Assembly (NCBI GenBank): GCA_026210745.1
Contig: CP110631.1
Coordinates: 2,294,001 to 2,358,000, forward strand
Direction: 5' to 3'
Source: Exobasidium rhododendri
Taxonomy: Eukaryota; Basidiomycota; Exobasidiomycetes; Exobasidiales; Exobasidiaceae
Length of the DNA stretch: 64,000 nucleotides
Positions 22,884-32,974 of this stretch are shown piece after piece. A model generated the notes under the pieces. That model searched no databases. It saw only the letters and a program-made list of their open reading frames with translations, and had not been told where the DNA came from. The first letter of the stretch is position 1. Each line of letters begins with the position of its first letter. The translations under genes were made by a program, and so were the position numbers.

Positions 22884-24934
22884 ATGGTGGCCAAAGGGAG
22901 AACCAGCACGGCGAAGGGTATGTCGAAGGCAGCGGAGAGATTGTATCCAGAGACAACAGCTGCAAAGAGGGGCAACGGGCGGGCTCCCAGTAGAACGTTA
23001 TCAGCCTCCGACTCGACAACGGCGAATAAGGAGAAGATCTTCGAGGGTGATCGTGAAGCAGAATTCACAGCCTCTGCTTCAGAGGAAGAAGATCTTTTGG
23101 ATAGAACCATACTAAGCCTATCGAAGAACAAAATGCCTCCCTTGGAACAGCTGACAAAGACGATTGCACAATTCACCGGCCTGAAGAAATTAGACATGTC
23201 AGGCATGCAGCCGTCTCCCGAGGTAGGAAACATATACGGTCTTGCAAGTCTTCATTGGCTTGGCAAAGCTGCAAAGAAGTCGAAGAAAGCAAAGGAAGGA
23301 GACGAGAAGTTTGGAGATCGCCTCACTTGGCTCAAGATTACCGACAATCCAGGGCTTGGAGAGCACGGCGGACCAGATGTATGGAATGGCCTCGAACGAT
23401 TGACCAAGCTGACTGGTGAGTGGGGAACCTTCGAAGGCAATGCAACGCTGGCAAGATAAGTGCTGGTGAAATAGACTTTTGGCAAAACAGTGAAGCTTAC
23501 CGAGTATTTCGTCATGTCCTTGCAGTACTGAATGCTTCCTCTTGTGCTCTCAGCATTGCTCCACCTCCATCGATTCTCCTCGAAATGTCTTCGCTCGGTG
23601 CCCTCATCCTTGCTCACAACAACATCTCGACTTTTTCCTACATTCCTCATCTGGCCCAACTCAACACTCTCGTTCTGTCGCATAACAAGATCGCGTCTCT
23701 GCCCAAGGACTTGCCTGCCAATCTTCCATCGCTAAAGAAGTTGAGCATCACCCAAAATGCTTTGCAGTGGGTCGACGGAGAGAGCCCACTTCCGGATTTC
23801 TCATCGTGTTCACACTTGCGAGAGATTCGCTTGGCTGGAAATGACCAGTTGCGAAAGTTGCCGTCTCATCTGTCAACGTGGGGAAGGGGCGAGGGTCGGG
23901 ACAAGATGGGGACAGGTCTCGAGACACTAGAGTTGGCAGATTGTGGTCTTCTAGATTTCGACAGCATCGGATCATTGATGCTGATGGGAGACTGCAATGA
24001 ACCGCCGCGAAGGAGAAGGGGCCTGGGCAACTTGAGCTTGAAAGACAATGGTGTTGCAAGTCTAAGTCAGTATCGAGAGAGGATCTTAGAGGCTCATACT
24101 ACTCTGCGCACTCTAGATGGCGAAAAAGTTCAAGCCGAGGTCAAAAAGGAGGCAATGGTGCCTAAAGAGTCTAAAGTTGAAGAAGCCAAAGACGAGGGCA
24201 GTGGCATGAATCAAACGCCCGGCATCGACATGAAAGAGACAAAGGAGAAGAAGGAGAAGAAGGAGAAGAAGGAGAAGAAGGAGAAGAAGAAGGAGGGTGG
24301 AGCCTTCCCCTTTGCCAAGAAGGAAATGGAGAGAAATCAGGAATCAAAGGAGTCAGTATCAAAGGAGTCGGGGCATGGAGCCCCTGAAGGATTGATGCAA
24401 GTGGTAGAAGCAAGGATGGAAACAGCCAAGGGCTCACCTGATCCAGACGGAAAAGAGAAGCGTCGGAAGAGAGGAACGCGGGGCGGTAGTGGAAGCAAGA
24501 CCGTTCATTCCAGCATCGAAGAGCAGGGTGAGGCGAAGGCAGCTATAGCATCCACCAGTAGTAGAGCAGAAAGAACAGTGCCCAAAATCAAAGAAATTGC
24601 GGGTGACAGAGCGAAGTCGGACACCTCAGGAAGCCAGAGGAAAGTCGTCGTCAAAAAGGAGAGGAAAGAAGACATCGGTGGAGGGAGAAAGATAGAAAAG
24701 AAGAAGAGAAAAGCTTGGGATGCGGGAAACGACGACAAGGAGGAAAGCAAAAAGGCCAAAACTGAGACACCCAAGCAAAAGCCGGAAGCAGTGGACAAAG
24801 CAGAGACCTCAGTGGCAGCCGTCATACAATTGGGAAAGAAAATGGCAGGAGTCAAGGCAAAGACAGAGTCGGTCTGGGGCCAGATTGGAAGTACTCTTGA
24901 CTCGAATCTGGGTGGCGGTGTTGCTTGGGAGTGA
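22884..24934 (+). CDS. Leucine-rich repeat protein with Lys/Glu-rich tail
   Basis: Two exons, 22884-23415 and 23526-24934, give 646 residues. I do not recognise a named orthologue. Residues about 75-390 form LRRs of the SDS22/U2A'-like type: LKKLDMSGM, LTWLKITDNPGL, LTVLNASSCAL, LGALILAHNNI, LNTLVLSHNKI, LKKLSITQNAL, LREIRLAGNDQL, LETLELADCGL and LGNLSLKDNGV. The rest is low complexity and strongly basic, with a tandem KEKKEKKEKK run (24245-24290) and several likely nuclear localisation stretches such as KKKRKAW. It ends in SVWGQIGSTLDSNLGGGVAWE-like sequence with no known domain. The basic tail suggests a nuclear or nucleolar protein, which is inference. It shares a 302-base divergent promoter with CBP80. 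Confidence 0.82.
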
Positions 24935-24997
24935 CACAATTTGATGAAGCTGTAAAACTATTGGCAGTTAGCTGTCTACTATAAGATATCATCTATA

Positions 24998-25657
24998 CTA
25001 CATCGGGATGCGACTTAATTCTTGCACAGTAAAGCCATGCTCCTTCAAGTTACTGGCCCGCAGGCTCTTCTCCTCTGCGTCCAAGTGAGGGAACAGAGCA
25101 GCAGCTAATTCTCTCATGATCACATCAAATTTGTCAGCGTCATAAAATGAGGTAGGCCAAGGCTTCTTCTGTGCTTCTCCATCTTCACCACCGTCTTTTA
25201 AGACTTTGCCACAGCCCTCTCCTTCGTAATCTTTTCCTGCCTTTGACTGCAAGGCTCGCATTGTCTTTTCTGAATACTTCTCTAGAACTTCCAATTTGAC
25301 ATGCATCGCCTCGTGTTCTTTAATATGGACGGGATTGGTCGTTCCAAAATCGGGCATCTTGATAGCAAGGAGAGGGAAGATATATGCTTCTTCGATTGAG
25401 TGGTGCATTTCCAGTGAACGACACAGGCTGAGTGAGTGTTGAAATATTGTCTGCAAGTCGGAGCGTGTGGCGGCTTGTGATGTCGGAATCGCTCGCATGA
25501 TCTGAGCATGTGTATGTCGGAAGTGATTGTGAAACGGTATCATACCCTGCAGCAATCTGGGCAAGGTGTGTGTAATCTTTTGGTGAGTATGCAGCTCCTC
25601 ATATTCCGGCGTACATGACTTCGCAGACACTCACCTGTCGTACGGGTCGCGCACCAT
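24998..25657 (-). CDS. Hemerythrin-like (HHE cation-binding) protein
   Basis: Two exons, 25635-25657 and 24998-25556, give 193 residues. The four-helix hemerythrin pattern of metal ligands is visible: HNHFRHTHAQI in helix one, SLEMHHSIEEAYIFPLL in helix two, HIKEHEAMH in helix three, and FPHLDAEEKSL in helix four. Such proteins bind a diiron site and can carry oxygen or nitric oxide, or sense them; the substrate cannot be read from sequence. The small first exon encodes MVRDPYDR and joins to LLQGMIPF. A longer frame upstream opens with GTG, so I prefer ATG at 25657. It lies 321 bases from, and divergent to, EAF7. Confidence 0.84.
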
Positions 25658-25917
25658 ACTGCTAGAAGCTCTAGAGATGCTACGTCGAAACGTGGTGTCG
25701 GATGGAAGGGTCGAGAGTGTGGGAAAGGAGTGGTGTATGCGGTGCGAGAGCAAGTGACGAGTCTTTACAGGGAGGTGTATCGATGCAGTTTCTAATCTCT
25801 TGAATCTGCTGCACGGCCAATCCGCACGCCACACAGAGAAATCCCACAGGCATATCTCGCACGAAAGTAGCTAACTGTCTGTGGAGCGGCGTAGAGCATT
25901 CATGCGTGTCCTTCATT

Positions 25918-25929
25918 CCCCCCCCCCCC
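25918..25929. repeat. Twelve-base C run in the HHE/EAF7 divergent promoter
   Basis: An uninterrupted poly-C tract between the two divergent starts, 50 bases 5' of the EAF7 ATG. Runs of this length are prone to assembly error and length variation. Confidence 0.8.
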
Positions 25930-25978
25930 TTCGTCAACATCAAATCAACATCAAACCAACGTCCTCCTCCCACCGGCA

Positions 25979-27218
25979 ATGCAATCTACGTCTGCATCGC
26001 CAGATACCGATCATGCGGTGCTGGAAGGAGAGGCATTGTCTCCCTCGATGAACGAAGACATCAGCGAAAGCAATTACATTGAAAAGTCTGCTCTGCTCGA
26101 CATCGCTTTCCTGCACAGTATTGCAACTCATCGACCAATAGGACCTCACAAGCACTTTAATGTGATACCCATATTGATCAATCTGGATCGGACAGCAAGA
26201 CAAGTCGGTGCTAGAATACGAGATGATAGCTACTTCATGGGAGCAGCAGGTAGTAATGGCGGTGAGATCGGGGGGCAGCGGTGATGGAGAAGAGGAGGAA
26301 GGAGAAGGTAGTAGTAGTAGGCATGGATCAATAAAGAGAGAAGAAGGAGTGGAAATCGATGAAAGCTTGGAGCAAGGATCAGCGGCAATGTCCCGACTGG
26401 TGCCGATCAATTCAACGATGGTATGGCATAGGCTAGGTCAGCTCTATGACATCAGTGGCCTAGAGGAATTGGTGAGTGGGCATGAGCAGGGAGGTGTCTA
26501 GTAGAGCGGAGTATGTGAGTTCCAATGTTGATTTCTTCTTTTGTTATCTTAGGAGAATCAAGCAGCGGACAACGATCCGACCTCACCTTTCCAAAATCCC
26601 CACCCTCTGCAAAGAAGCAAGTCTAGACAAAGCCAAAGCTTTTCGTCACCCTTTGGATATGGTAGCGGGCTAGAGCTACAGAAGAAGCTACCAAAGGGAG
26701 GAAGAGGAGGGAACAGCAAAAAGGCGGTAACAGCATTAACGGAAGACGAAATAGCCAATATTCATGGAGTTGGAATCAAGGAATTTGAATTAGGGCCATG
26801 GGAAGAGTACGAAAACTTGATTGCTCCAAGAAGACTCAAGATACATGCACCTGAAGAGGATGAGCACAGTGACAGCGACGAAGAATTGAGTGAGCCAAGT
26901 GAAGCAGAAGACGAAGTTGGTATTGATGCTACGAATGCGGAGCGAAAAGTGGAAGGTGAAGAAGACGGTGAGGAGGAGGAGGAGGAGGAGGGGGAAGAGG
27001 AGGAAAATCGCGAGGAAGAGAGGGACGACGACGACGACGATGACGATGATGACGACGAGGAAGAAGAAGAAGGCGACGAGGAAGAGAAAGAAACGTCATC
27101 GAAACGGAAAGCGACAAGCAGACGGGGTCAAAATCCAGCAAAGAAGTCGAAAAAGGAATCCGCTGCATCAAGAGGTACCCGTAATTCGTCTAAGCCGAGG
27201 CGATCGACTCGCAAATAG
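25979..27218 (+). CDS. EAF7: NuA4 acetyltransferase subunit Eaf7 (MRGBP family)
   Basis: Eaf7 belongs to the TINTIN module of the NuA4 histone acetyltransferase. Proposed exons: 25979-26203, 26250-26471 and 26553-27218, about 370 residues. The conserved part is split across frames: EKSALLDIAFLHSIATHRPI and GPHKHFNVIPILINL in exon one, then VWHRLGQLYDISGLEEL, then ENQAADNDPTSPF and EFELGPWEEYENLI in exon three. The tail is a long Asp/Glu-rich stretch followed by a basic C-terminus. The second intron is canonical. The first junction is not: the frame change requires a 46-base intron with a weak GTCGGT donor. An error in the sequence or a different junction is possible. The stop lies only 62 bases from the convergent MED13 stop. 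Confidence 0.8.
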
Positions 27219-27280
27219 ACTGCCAAATTGTATCAAATAGCAAAGAACTGCAAAGTGACGATATATTATTACAATGATGT

Positions 27281-30200
27281 TTAGACTGATGGAAATGCGG
27301 TAGAAAAGGAGAGAAGAATAGAGATGTGCCAGGGGAGATTGTCTTCCAAGAAGAAGCGCTCTCTTGCAATATACCTAAGCTGATGGAAACTCTGTGTGAT
27401 CAGCTCGATTCGATCGTGCATGCTGATGTCGTCCTGATAAGAATTGTACATGGGCGACTCGTACACCTGTAAGATATGAAGCCAATAGTGTTGCGGCGTC
27501 GAAAAGGTGGTAGAAGAAGAGCGTTGGTCGTCCAAGGACGTCGCAGCAACACTCCCGTCGTATCGGTTGGAGAGGAGTATCGTCACCGAAGACTGCAAAG
27601 CGAGGATCATATCATCCCCTTGCTGATCTTCATCTCTACACATTGTTAGTCGAAAAGGTGGGTAGATGGCAAAGTTGACCTGGCGGGCATCTATGTAACA
27701 CTTCTGCCTGCTATCTCCTATTTGTGCTTGTCTCGAAATCATGTTGGCCTTGCTTGTCGTTGTCTCACCGGCACCGCTAGAGCGAGGAGCCAGCACCAAC
27801 GCCATCGGTGTGAACGTATCCAGGCAAGCGAGCGTCACATCCAACGCTCGTAATGACGCAACTTGCTGCTTCAACAGACCAGACCAGCACTTGACATCCT
27901 CCATCGGCAATTGTCTATCGCTGCAGATGATGATCCTCCAAATTACTCTAGCACGTCTGGCATACGCTTGCACTTGCTGCCAGATCAATTCGATTTCCTC
28001 CTCTAACGTGCTCATGCGCCGCCAGCCAGTGAAGAAGTGGCCTTGCGCTCTTTCGTCCATCATGGCTACAAAGCTGACTTCACCTTCCTTTGCACCGACA
28101 TGATAGCCTACGTGAAGGAGCAAGCCTGTGTCGATAAGATTGAATGGCTCCGTCTTCCACTTCAAACGGAAACGAGCGCCTGGAGAAGGACCCAATTGTG
28201 AGGATGGTGATAGTGTGAAGCTTGGATGTACGAGTCCGGTAGTGTCGGCATGTACGGATGGCAAATGAGCCTTGTGATTGTAGTGCGGACTGACGGGTAC
28301 GAGTAGCGAGTCGTAAATCGACACGGCCAGTCGCCTCATCTCAAGTGAAGACGAACTTTGGACAGCGCTCATGGAAGAAGAGATTGTCGTCCAGGGGAAT
28401 TCTCGAACATTGATCAATTCGGCAGCGATGCTCCACCTGTTCTTGGCTAGGGTTCGCAAGTCTGACTCTAGCCTGAAGAATGGCCAAATTGAAGAAGACT
28501 GGAAGTGGGTCTCAAAAGCGTAGATGACGATAAATCTGTTCGCTTTCAAATCCCCTTCGATTCGAGACAGGATGGACTCAAGTGTGTCGTTCCACTGTTC
28601 ACTGTGTTGAGCCATCGTGGAAAGGACTTGTGCGATCGAGAGGGTGCGGGAGGAGCCCAATGCCAAAAGACCATCTCGAGCAAGCTCCTGACTACCCAAG
28701 TTCGTCTTCTTGAAGGAGCAGTTGAAAGTAGCGATCCAAGTGAGAAGCTCGCCCTGCCAGCTGTCTGGCAAATTCTCGCAATAGATTGCCAAGGCAACGA
28801 TTTCCTTGGGTCCGCTGACGGAAGAGAGTCCTAGTTTATCCCAATAAAGCAAAGCAGTCGACTCCATCGTCGCAACGGACTCCTGGCATCCTACCATAAT
28901 TCTCGGTGATTCGAGGACTTGGATGGCCTTGTCGGCGTTGCCTTCCAGCAGCGGGGCAGAAGCGGAAAGATCAAGAAGAGTAGCTAGACGGAGTTGCCTC
29001 AGATCTGCAGAGGCGAATGTAAGAAGTTCAATGGCGCTTGTCCGGGGAATACTCTTTCTAAGGCACCGATTCGGTGGGCAAATCAGCTTTCGTGCTTCAG
29101 GATTGTAGACTATCAATTCTAGGAGTCCCTTGATGTCAGCATCTTTCCCATAGTGCAGAACTTCGTCAGCGCTCTTCTTTTTCCCTTCCTGCTCTTCCAC
29201 CTTCTCTTGCTTTCTGCTCATTAGGTACTCTGTCGAGTGGCGCATCCAGTGTATCTTCTCCTTGAGGATGACCTCGTCTGCTTCACCTGCGTCCCCGTTC
29301 GTGGAAGAGTCGTTGTCTTCGCCATCGCTCTCTTCAGCCACGAGGGAGCTACATTCGCTGATTGTACCATCAAGTGAAGCATCTACTTCCGACATCTCTT
29401 CGTCGTTTGGCAGCGTGAAAGCACCTGATTGTAATTTTCTCAACAAGCTCGTCTGTAGCTGATGTGTCTTCCCATCTGAGAAGCGACGACGATGATGCAA
29501 GCGACTGCGAGGATGTGCCGACGCTCCACTTTCACCCTCGTCTCCTCCACCAGCGGCCATTCCTTCTGCCGAGCCTTCTTCTCTGCCCCTCTTCTTCTTG
29601 CTAGGTACCAAAGGAAGGGCAAACTTGCCCTGCTCATACTTGGAAGTCAGGTCACCACGATTCCTTCGAGACCAAGGTGGTATATCCGGCACTGAGTCTT
29701 TGCTGCGATCGTCGTGCTTAGTGTCCGATTTGACGCTTGATAATGCAATGTCGGCACTGTTACTGTGAAGATGCTGGAACCGATGAGGATGATGAAACAG
29801 GGATTCAGTCTCCCCCTCTATGGCCACCGTGGCATCTACTATATCTTGACTGGGTGAGTAGGGTGTTATGGGCGTCTTTGCATTCAGGCCCATAGCAGGA
29901 GAGGTGGCGCTTAGGGACCCGGGGGTGAAGCCGGGTAGAGAAGGAGGATCAACAAAGGTGGTAGCGCTGGTCGTCACTGCATCTGAGGGGTAGTCGATGT
30001 CCATCTTCTCGCGAGCTGTTGCGTTGCCAAGACTATCTTTCTCGTCTTTTTCGTCCAGGTCAATGAAGGCCTCCCTAGCGGTCTCGTCAAAGAAGGAAAA
30101 ATCATCCTCGGTGATGAGTCCAAATGTGCCTTCGTCTATGCCGACCACACTTTGCCGACGCATGTCTTTTCCATCCTCTTCATCCTGCCGACCGAATCCA

Positions 30201-31996
30201 AAGGAACCCCACAGATCGGTCTCATCGTCATCATCGTTCTCTTCATCCTTTACAGTCCCGTTTTCCTTCCCGGCATTACGTGCAAGTATAGTGGCAGGCA
30301 CACTAATGCTCGCCAAGACTTCACTTCTGACCTCTTTCGATGCTTGGGACTGCATCAATGTGGCTTTGTCGGGAACATCAACTGCGCAAGTCTCCATTCC
30401 TTCGGCGTCCTTTTCCTCAAAGTCACCATCTTTGTCTTCGTCTTCCTCTTCCACATCTTCCTCCTCTACTGCCATTGGCTCATTTTCACGCTCTTGCTCA
30501 CCATCAAAGTCGAGTATGAGAGCACCTTCGTCTTCTACACTACCTCGCAGACCAACCGCTTCTCTGACGAGCCCCTTAGCTCTACATGCAACGTCTCGTA
30601 ACGGCCTGCTCGCATATCGCATCAACGATTGGGAAGTGACTGTGGGAGGCGAATCGACAGCCTGTTTGCTTTGCAGATAACAAAGCTTGGCTGGCCATAA
30701 GAATTGTGCCTTTTCCTGCGTCTCGCATAAGATCCACTCATCGTGTAACGCTTCAAGATGGACGCCTCTCCGCTCTAGTCTCTTGAGAAATTCTTCCTGA
30801 CAATATAGCAGATCTCTCTTCATGTCGCTATCGACAGTCTTGTCAAATTGCGCTTGACTGACATCTACTCGCTTGAGGAGAGTGGCCTCAAATTTCATGG
30901 GACCGAGAAGCGCCTTTTCATTTTCGACCTCATCGAGACGAATTTGCTTCAATTCACCTGCTGCTTGCGGCCTCGCCTCCAGGTACATGTGACCACGATC
31001 ATCTGCAAAACATCTCAGCCCATAAGCTTGAACCAGTCGGTCATTGCGATCGTCTGGATCAAAGAATGTGCTACCCGAAGCAGGGGAGTGGATGATGACG
31101 CCCTTTCCGAATCGAGTAATGTTGCACCCCCTTCTCCCCCGATAAGACGGCCAGTGCGCCAAGGTGTTCGATGCAGAAGCCTCAGAGCTATCAGCGATTG
31201 CCCCTTCTTCCTCCTCTTCTTGTCTGGATCTTGATTTCTCCTCCTTTTGCTCTGCCGGTGCAGCCTTTTCCCTCGTCCTCTTCTTCTTCTTCTTTCCACC
31301 CGGTCCAAAAGCTCCTCGACTATTGGACCATCCCCACATGGATAGAAAACTCTCTTCCAATGCTTCAATCAGACAGCGGTACATGCGAACCAGCCTTGTG
31401 CTCGGTATCAGGGAGGAAGGGTCGTCGGATCTTGATGTTGTACTGCATGGGTAGATTTCCTTCAAAAGGCATTGACCAGACCCCTTCGTGATACCGACAA
31501 ACGACTGCTTGACTACCTCTCTACACTTGTCCACATATTGGCGCGGCTCACTGCTTACTTCTGCAGAAGATTCTGCCAGATCGGCCGGCTCCTCGAGCTC
31601 AAATACCCAGATAACGCTGAAAGCTCCTTCGACAGTGTGCCTTTCCTCTCGTAGGCCATCCTCTAATGCCCACAAGACTCTATGATGGGAAGACAGCATG
31701 CTGCTTCTGTGATCTCTATGTACCAGACTGTACGCTTTGTTTTGCGCCAACGCTAGTCCCAAGAGTGCCTCAATTGCAGCATTCAGCTTCTCCTTCCCCT
31801 CATCCGCCTTGAAGCTGTACTTCTCCCATTTTACTGTGCTGTTGCCATGCAACGGCAGCCTCACTAGTGATGAGAGTGAATCCGGTGTTATGGATGGCGG
31901 TAGAATGACTGTTGGTGCCGAACTCGTCAAAGAAGCAGGAGCCGACACCTTTCCCTTCTGGCTATTTAGCACGCCAGAACGCTGTTGCGGCAACAT
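27281..31996 (-). CDS. SSN2: Mediator kinase-module subunit MED13
   Basis: MED13 (Srb9/Ssn2) docks the Cdk8 kinase module to core Mediator in the nucleus. One exon of 1571 residues. The N-terminal domain (LVRLPLHGNSTVKWEKYSF, HRVLWALEDGL) is followed by a long acidic disordered middle. The C-terminal MID/PIWI-like half starts near residue 1010: RIMVGCQESVATMESTALLYW, WSIAAELINVREFPW, LLHVGYHVGAKEGEV, a YARRARVIWRIIICSDRQLP strand and the closing HWLHILQVYESPMYNSYQDD, ending ERFFLEDNLPWHISIL. This is the Argonaute-like fold order of MED13. The start at 31996 has no upstream in-frame ATG nearby, but a ctcag just before it leaves room for a further 5' exon. Confidence 0.9.
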   Translation of the reverse strand: MLPQQRSGVLNSQKGKVSAPASLTSSAPTVILPPSITPDSLSSLVRLPLHGNSTVKWEKYSFKADEGKEKLNAAIEALLGLALAQNKAYSLVHRDHRSSMLSSHHRVLWALEDGLREERHTVEGAFSVIWVFELEEPADLAESSAEVSSEPRQYVDKCREVVKQSFVGITKGSGQCLLKEIYPCSTTSRSDDPSSLIPSTRLVRMYRCLIEALEESFLSMWGWSNSRGAFGPGGKKKKKRTREKAAPAEQKEEKSRSRQEEEEEGAIADSSEASASNTLAHWPSYRGRRGCNITRFGKGVIIHSPASGSTFFDPDDRNDRLVQAYGLRCFADDRGHMYLEARPQAAGELKQIRLDEVENEKALLGPMKFEATLLKRVDVSQAQFDKTVDSDMKRDLLYCQEEFLKRLERRGVHLEALHDEWILCETQEKAQFLWPAKLCYLQSKQAVDSPPTVTSQSLMRYASRPLRDVACRAKGLVREAVGLRGSVEDEGALILDFDGEQERENEPMAVEEEDVEEEDEDKDGDFEEKDAEGMETCAVDVPDKATLMQSQASKEVRSEVLASISVPATILARNAGKENGTVKDEENDDDDETDLWGSFGFGRQDEEDGKDMRRQSVVGIDEGTFGLITEDDFSFFDETAREAFIDLDEKDEKDSLGNATAREKMDIDYPSDAVTTSATTFVDPPSLPGFTPGSLSATSPAMGLNAKTPITPYSPSQDIVDATVAIEGETESLFHHPHRFQHLHSNSADIALSSVKSDTKHDDRSKDSVPDIPPWSRRNRGDLTSKYEQGKFALPLVPSKKKRGREEGSAEGMAAGGGDEGESGASAHPRSRLHHRRRFSDGKTHQLQTSLLRKLQSGAFTLPNDEEMSEVDASLDGTISECSSLVAEESDGEDNDSSTNGDAGEADEVILKEKIHWMRHSTEYLMSRKQEKVEEQEGKKKSADEVLHYGKDADIKGLLELIVYNPEARKLICPPNRCLRKSIPRTSAIELLTFASADLRQLRLATLLDLSASAPLLEGNADKAIQVLESPRIMVGCQESVATMESTALLYWDKLGLSSVSGPKEIVALAIYCENLPDSWQGELLTWIATFNCSFKKTNLGSQELARDGLLALGSSRTLSIAQVLSTMAQHSEQWNDTLESILSRIEGDLKANRFIVIYAFETHFQSSSIWPFFRLESDLRTLAKNRWSIAAELINVREFPWTTISSSMSAVQSSSSLEMRRLAVSIYDSLLVPVSPHYNHKAHLPSVHADTTGLVHPSFTLSPSSQLGPSPGARFRLKWKTEPFNLIDTGLLLHVGYHVGAKEGEVSFVAMMDERAQGHFFTGWRRMSTLEEEIELIWQQVQAYARRARVIWRIIICSDRQLPMEDVKCWSGLLKQQVASLRALDVTLACLDTFTPMALVLAPRSSGAGETTTSKANMISRQAQIGDSRQKCYIDARQVNFAIYPPFRLTMCRDEDQQGDDMILALQSSVTILLSNRYDGSVAATSLDDQRSSSTTFSTPQHYWLHILQVYESPMYNSYQDDISMHDRIELITQSFHQLRYIARERFFLEDNLPWHISILLSFSTAFPSV

Positions 31997-32974
31997 GACT
32001 GAGGAATTGATCGACGTTTCACTTCGAAGTTTGCTTGGGGCGGTCCATTACGCTAATTGCAGGGTGTCAAGAGATGGACAGAAGTTTAATCGACTCATAC
32101 CCGCACCCTTGATCAGTCCTTGTCCAGCTGTGGGTTTTTCGTAGCTCTACTAAGCGGATTTTGGTGAGTAGACGGCAAAGGAGGGAAGCCCTGATGTGCA
32201 ACAACACCAAACCCAACGACAGAAACGGGACCGGGATCAAAGCCGAACAAATTCTCACGCGTGGCTGGAGACATCGCGATTCCCCCGCCCACCTTCTTTC
32301 TCATATTTCACCGTGCTCTCACACTGCAACAAGCTCAGCAGAGACTGTGTGACGTTATATACTTTCTTGCATCAATAGTTAGACCTCCCCAGTACTGCCA
32401 TGTACTGATGCATTTGTGCTTGGACTCAAGCCAATACTTCTCGGAACGCTGCTCCCAGCCCCCTTCGACAGAGAGGAATTGTCAGAACGATAAAGCACAC
32501 CGCCGCACGGGCCTGGCGTGCCAATCTCATGCAAGCTAACATTAGCGCACGAAGTCAAAGGGGGAACTAGTCGACGCCCACGCATTTGTTGACGTTGTAT
32601 GTAGTATACGTACGTATATAAACATATTTCTTTTTCTTGCTTAAGTTGAGTACGACTACAGAAGGAAGTCAGAGGGGAAGCACTTCACGCACTATAGATT
32701 TCTTCCATCTTCCACTGCACAAGCACATAGATCTTCTCTGTCGTTCTCGTGCAAATAATCTGTTGCGACGTACACCAGCAGTGCAGGCCAAGTGGTGTGG
32801 AGTGTGATCTGTAAGTAAGCGAACGGAGAGGGGAGCCGAGAGGGGGTGAGGCTTCGTTGAGGCACGTCGGGACTAATTCTTCTTCTGTTCGTGCTCTTTT
32901 CCTCTGTACGTCGCACCGTATCAGCGAAGGCCCGGCTGTGAGTCTGCTGTAAGTCCATCTCTAATTTCTCGACA
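31997..32974. promoter_or_regulatory. Divergent intergenic region between MED13 and RIC8
   Basis: About 980 bases between two divergent starts. No ORF above background and no RNA gene that I can recognise. An AT-rich TATA-like stretch (tatataaacatat) sits near 32615-32627 on the RIC8 side. Confidence 0.5.

Noticed and set aside
25658-25834. Upstream extension of the hemerythrin-like protein with a mitochondrial-looking N-terminus
   Set aside because: The frame opens with GTG, not ATG. The basic, Ser-rich content can arise from the promoter sequence.
29997-30680. Plus-strand Ser-rich frame of 227 codons
   Set aside because: Shadow of the acidic middle region of MED13.
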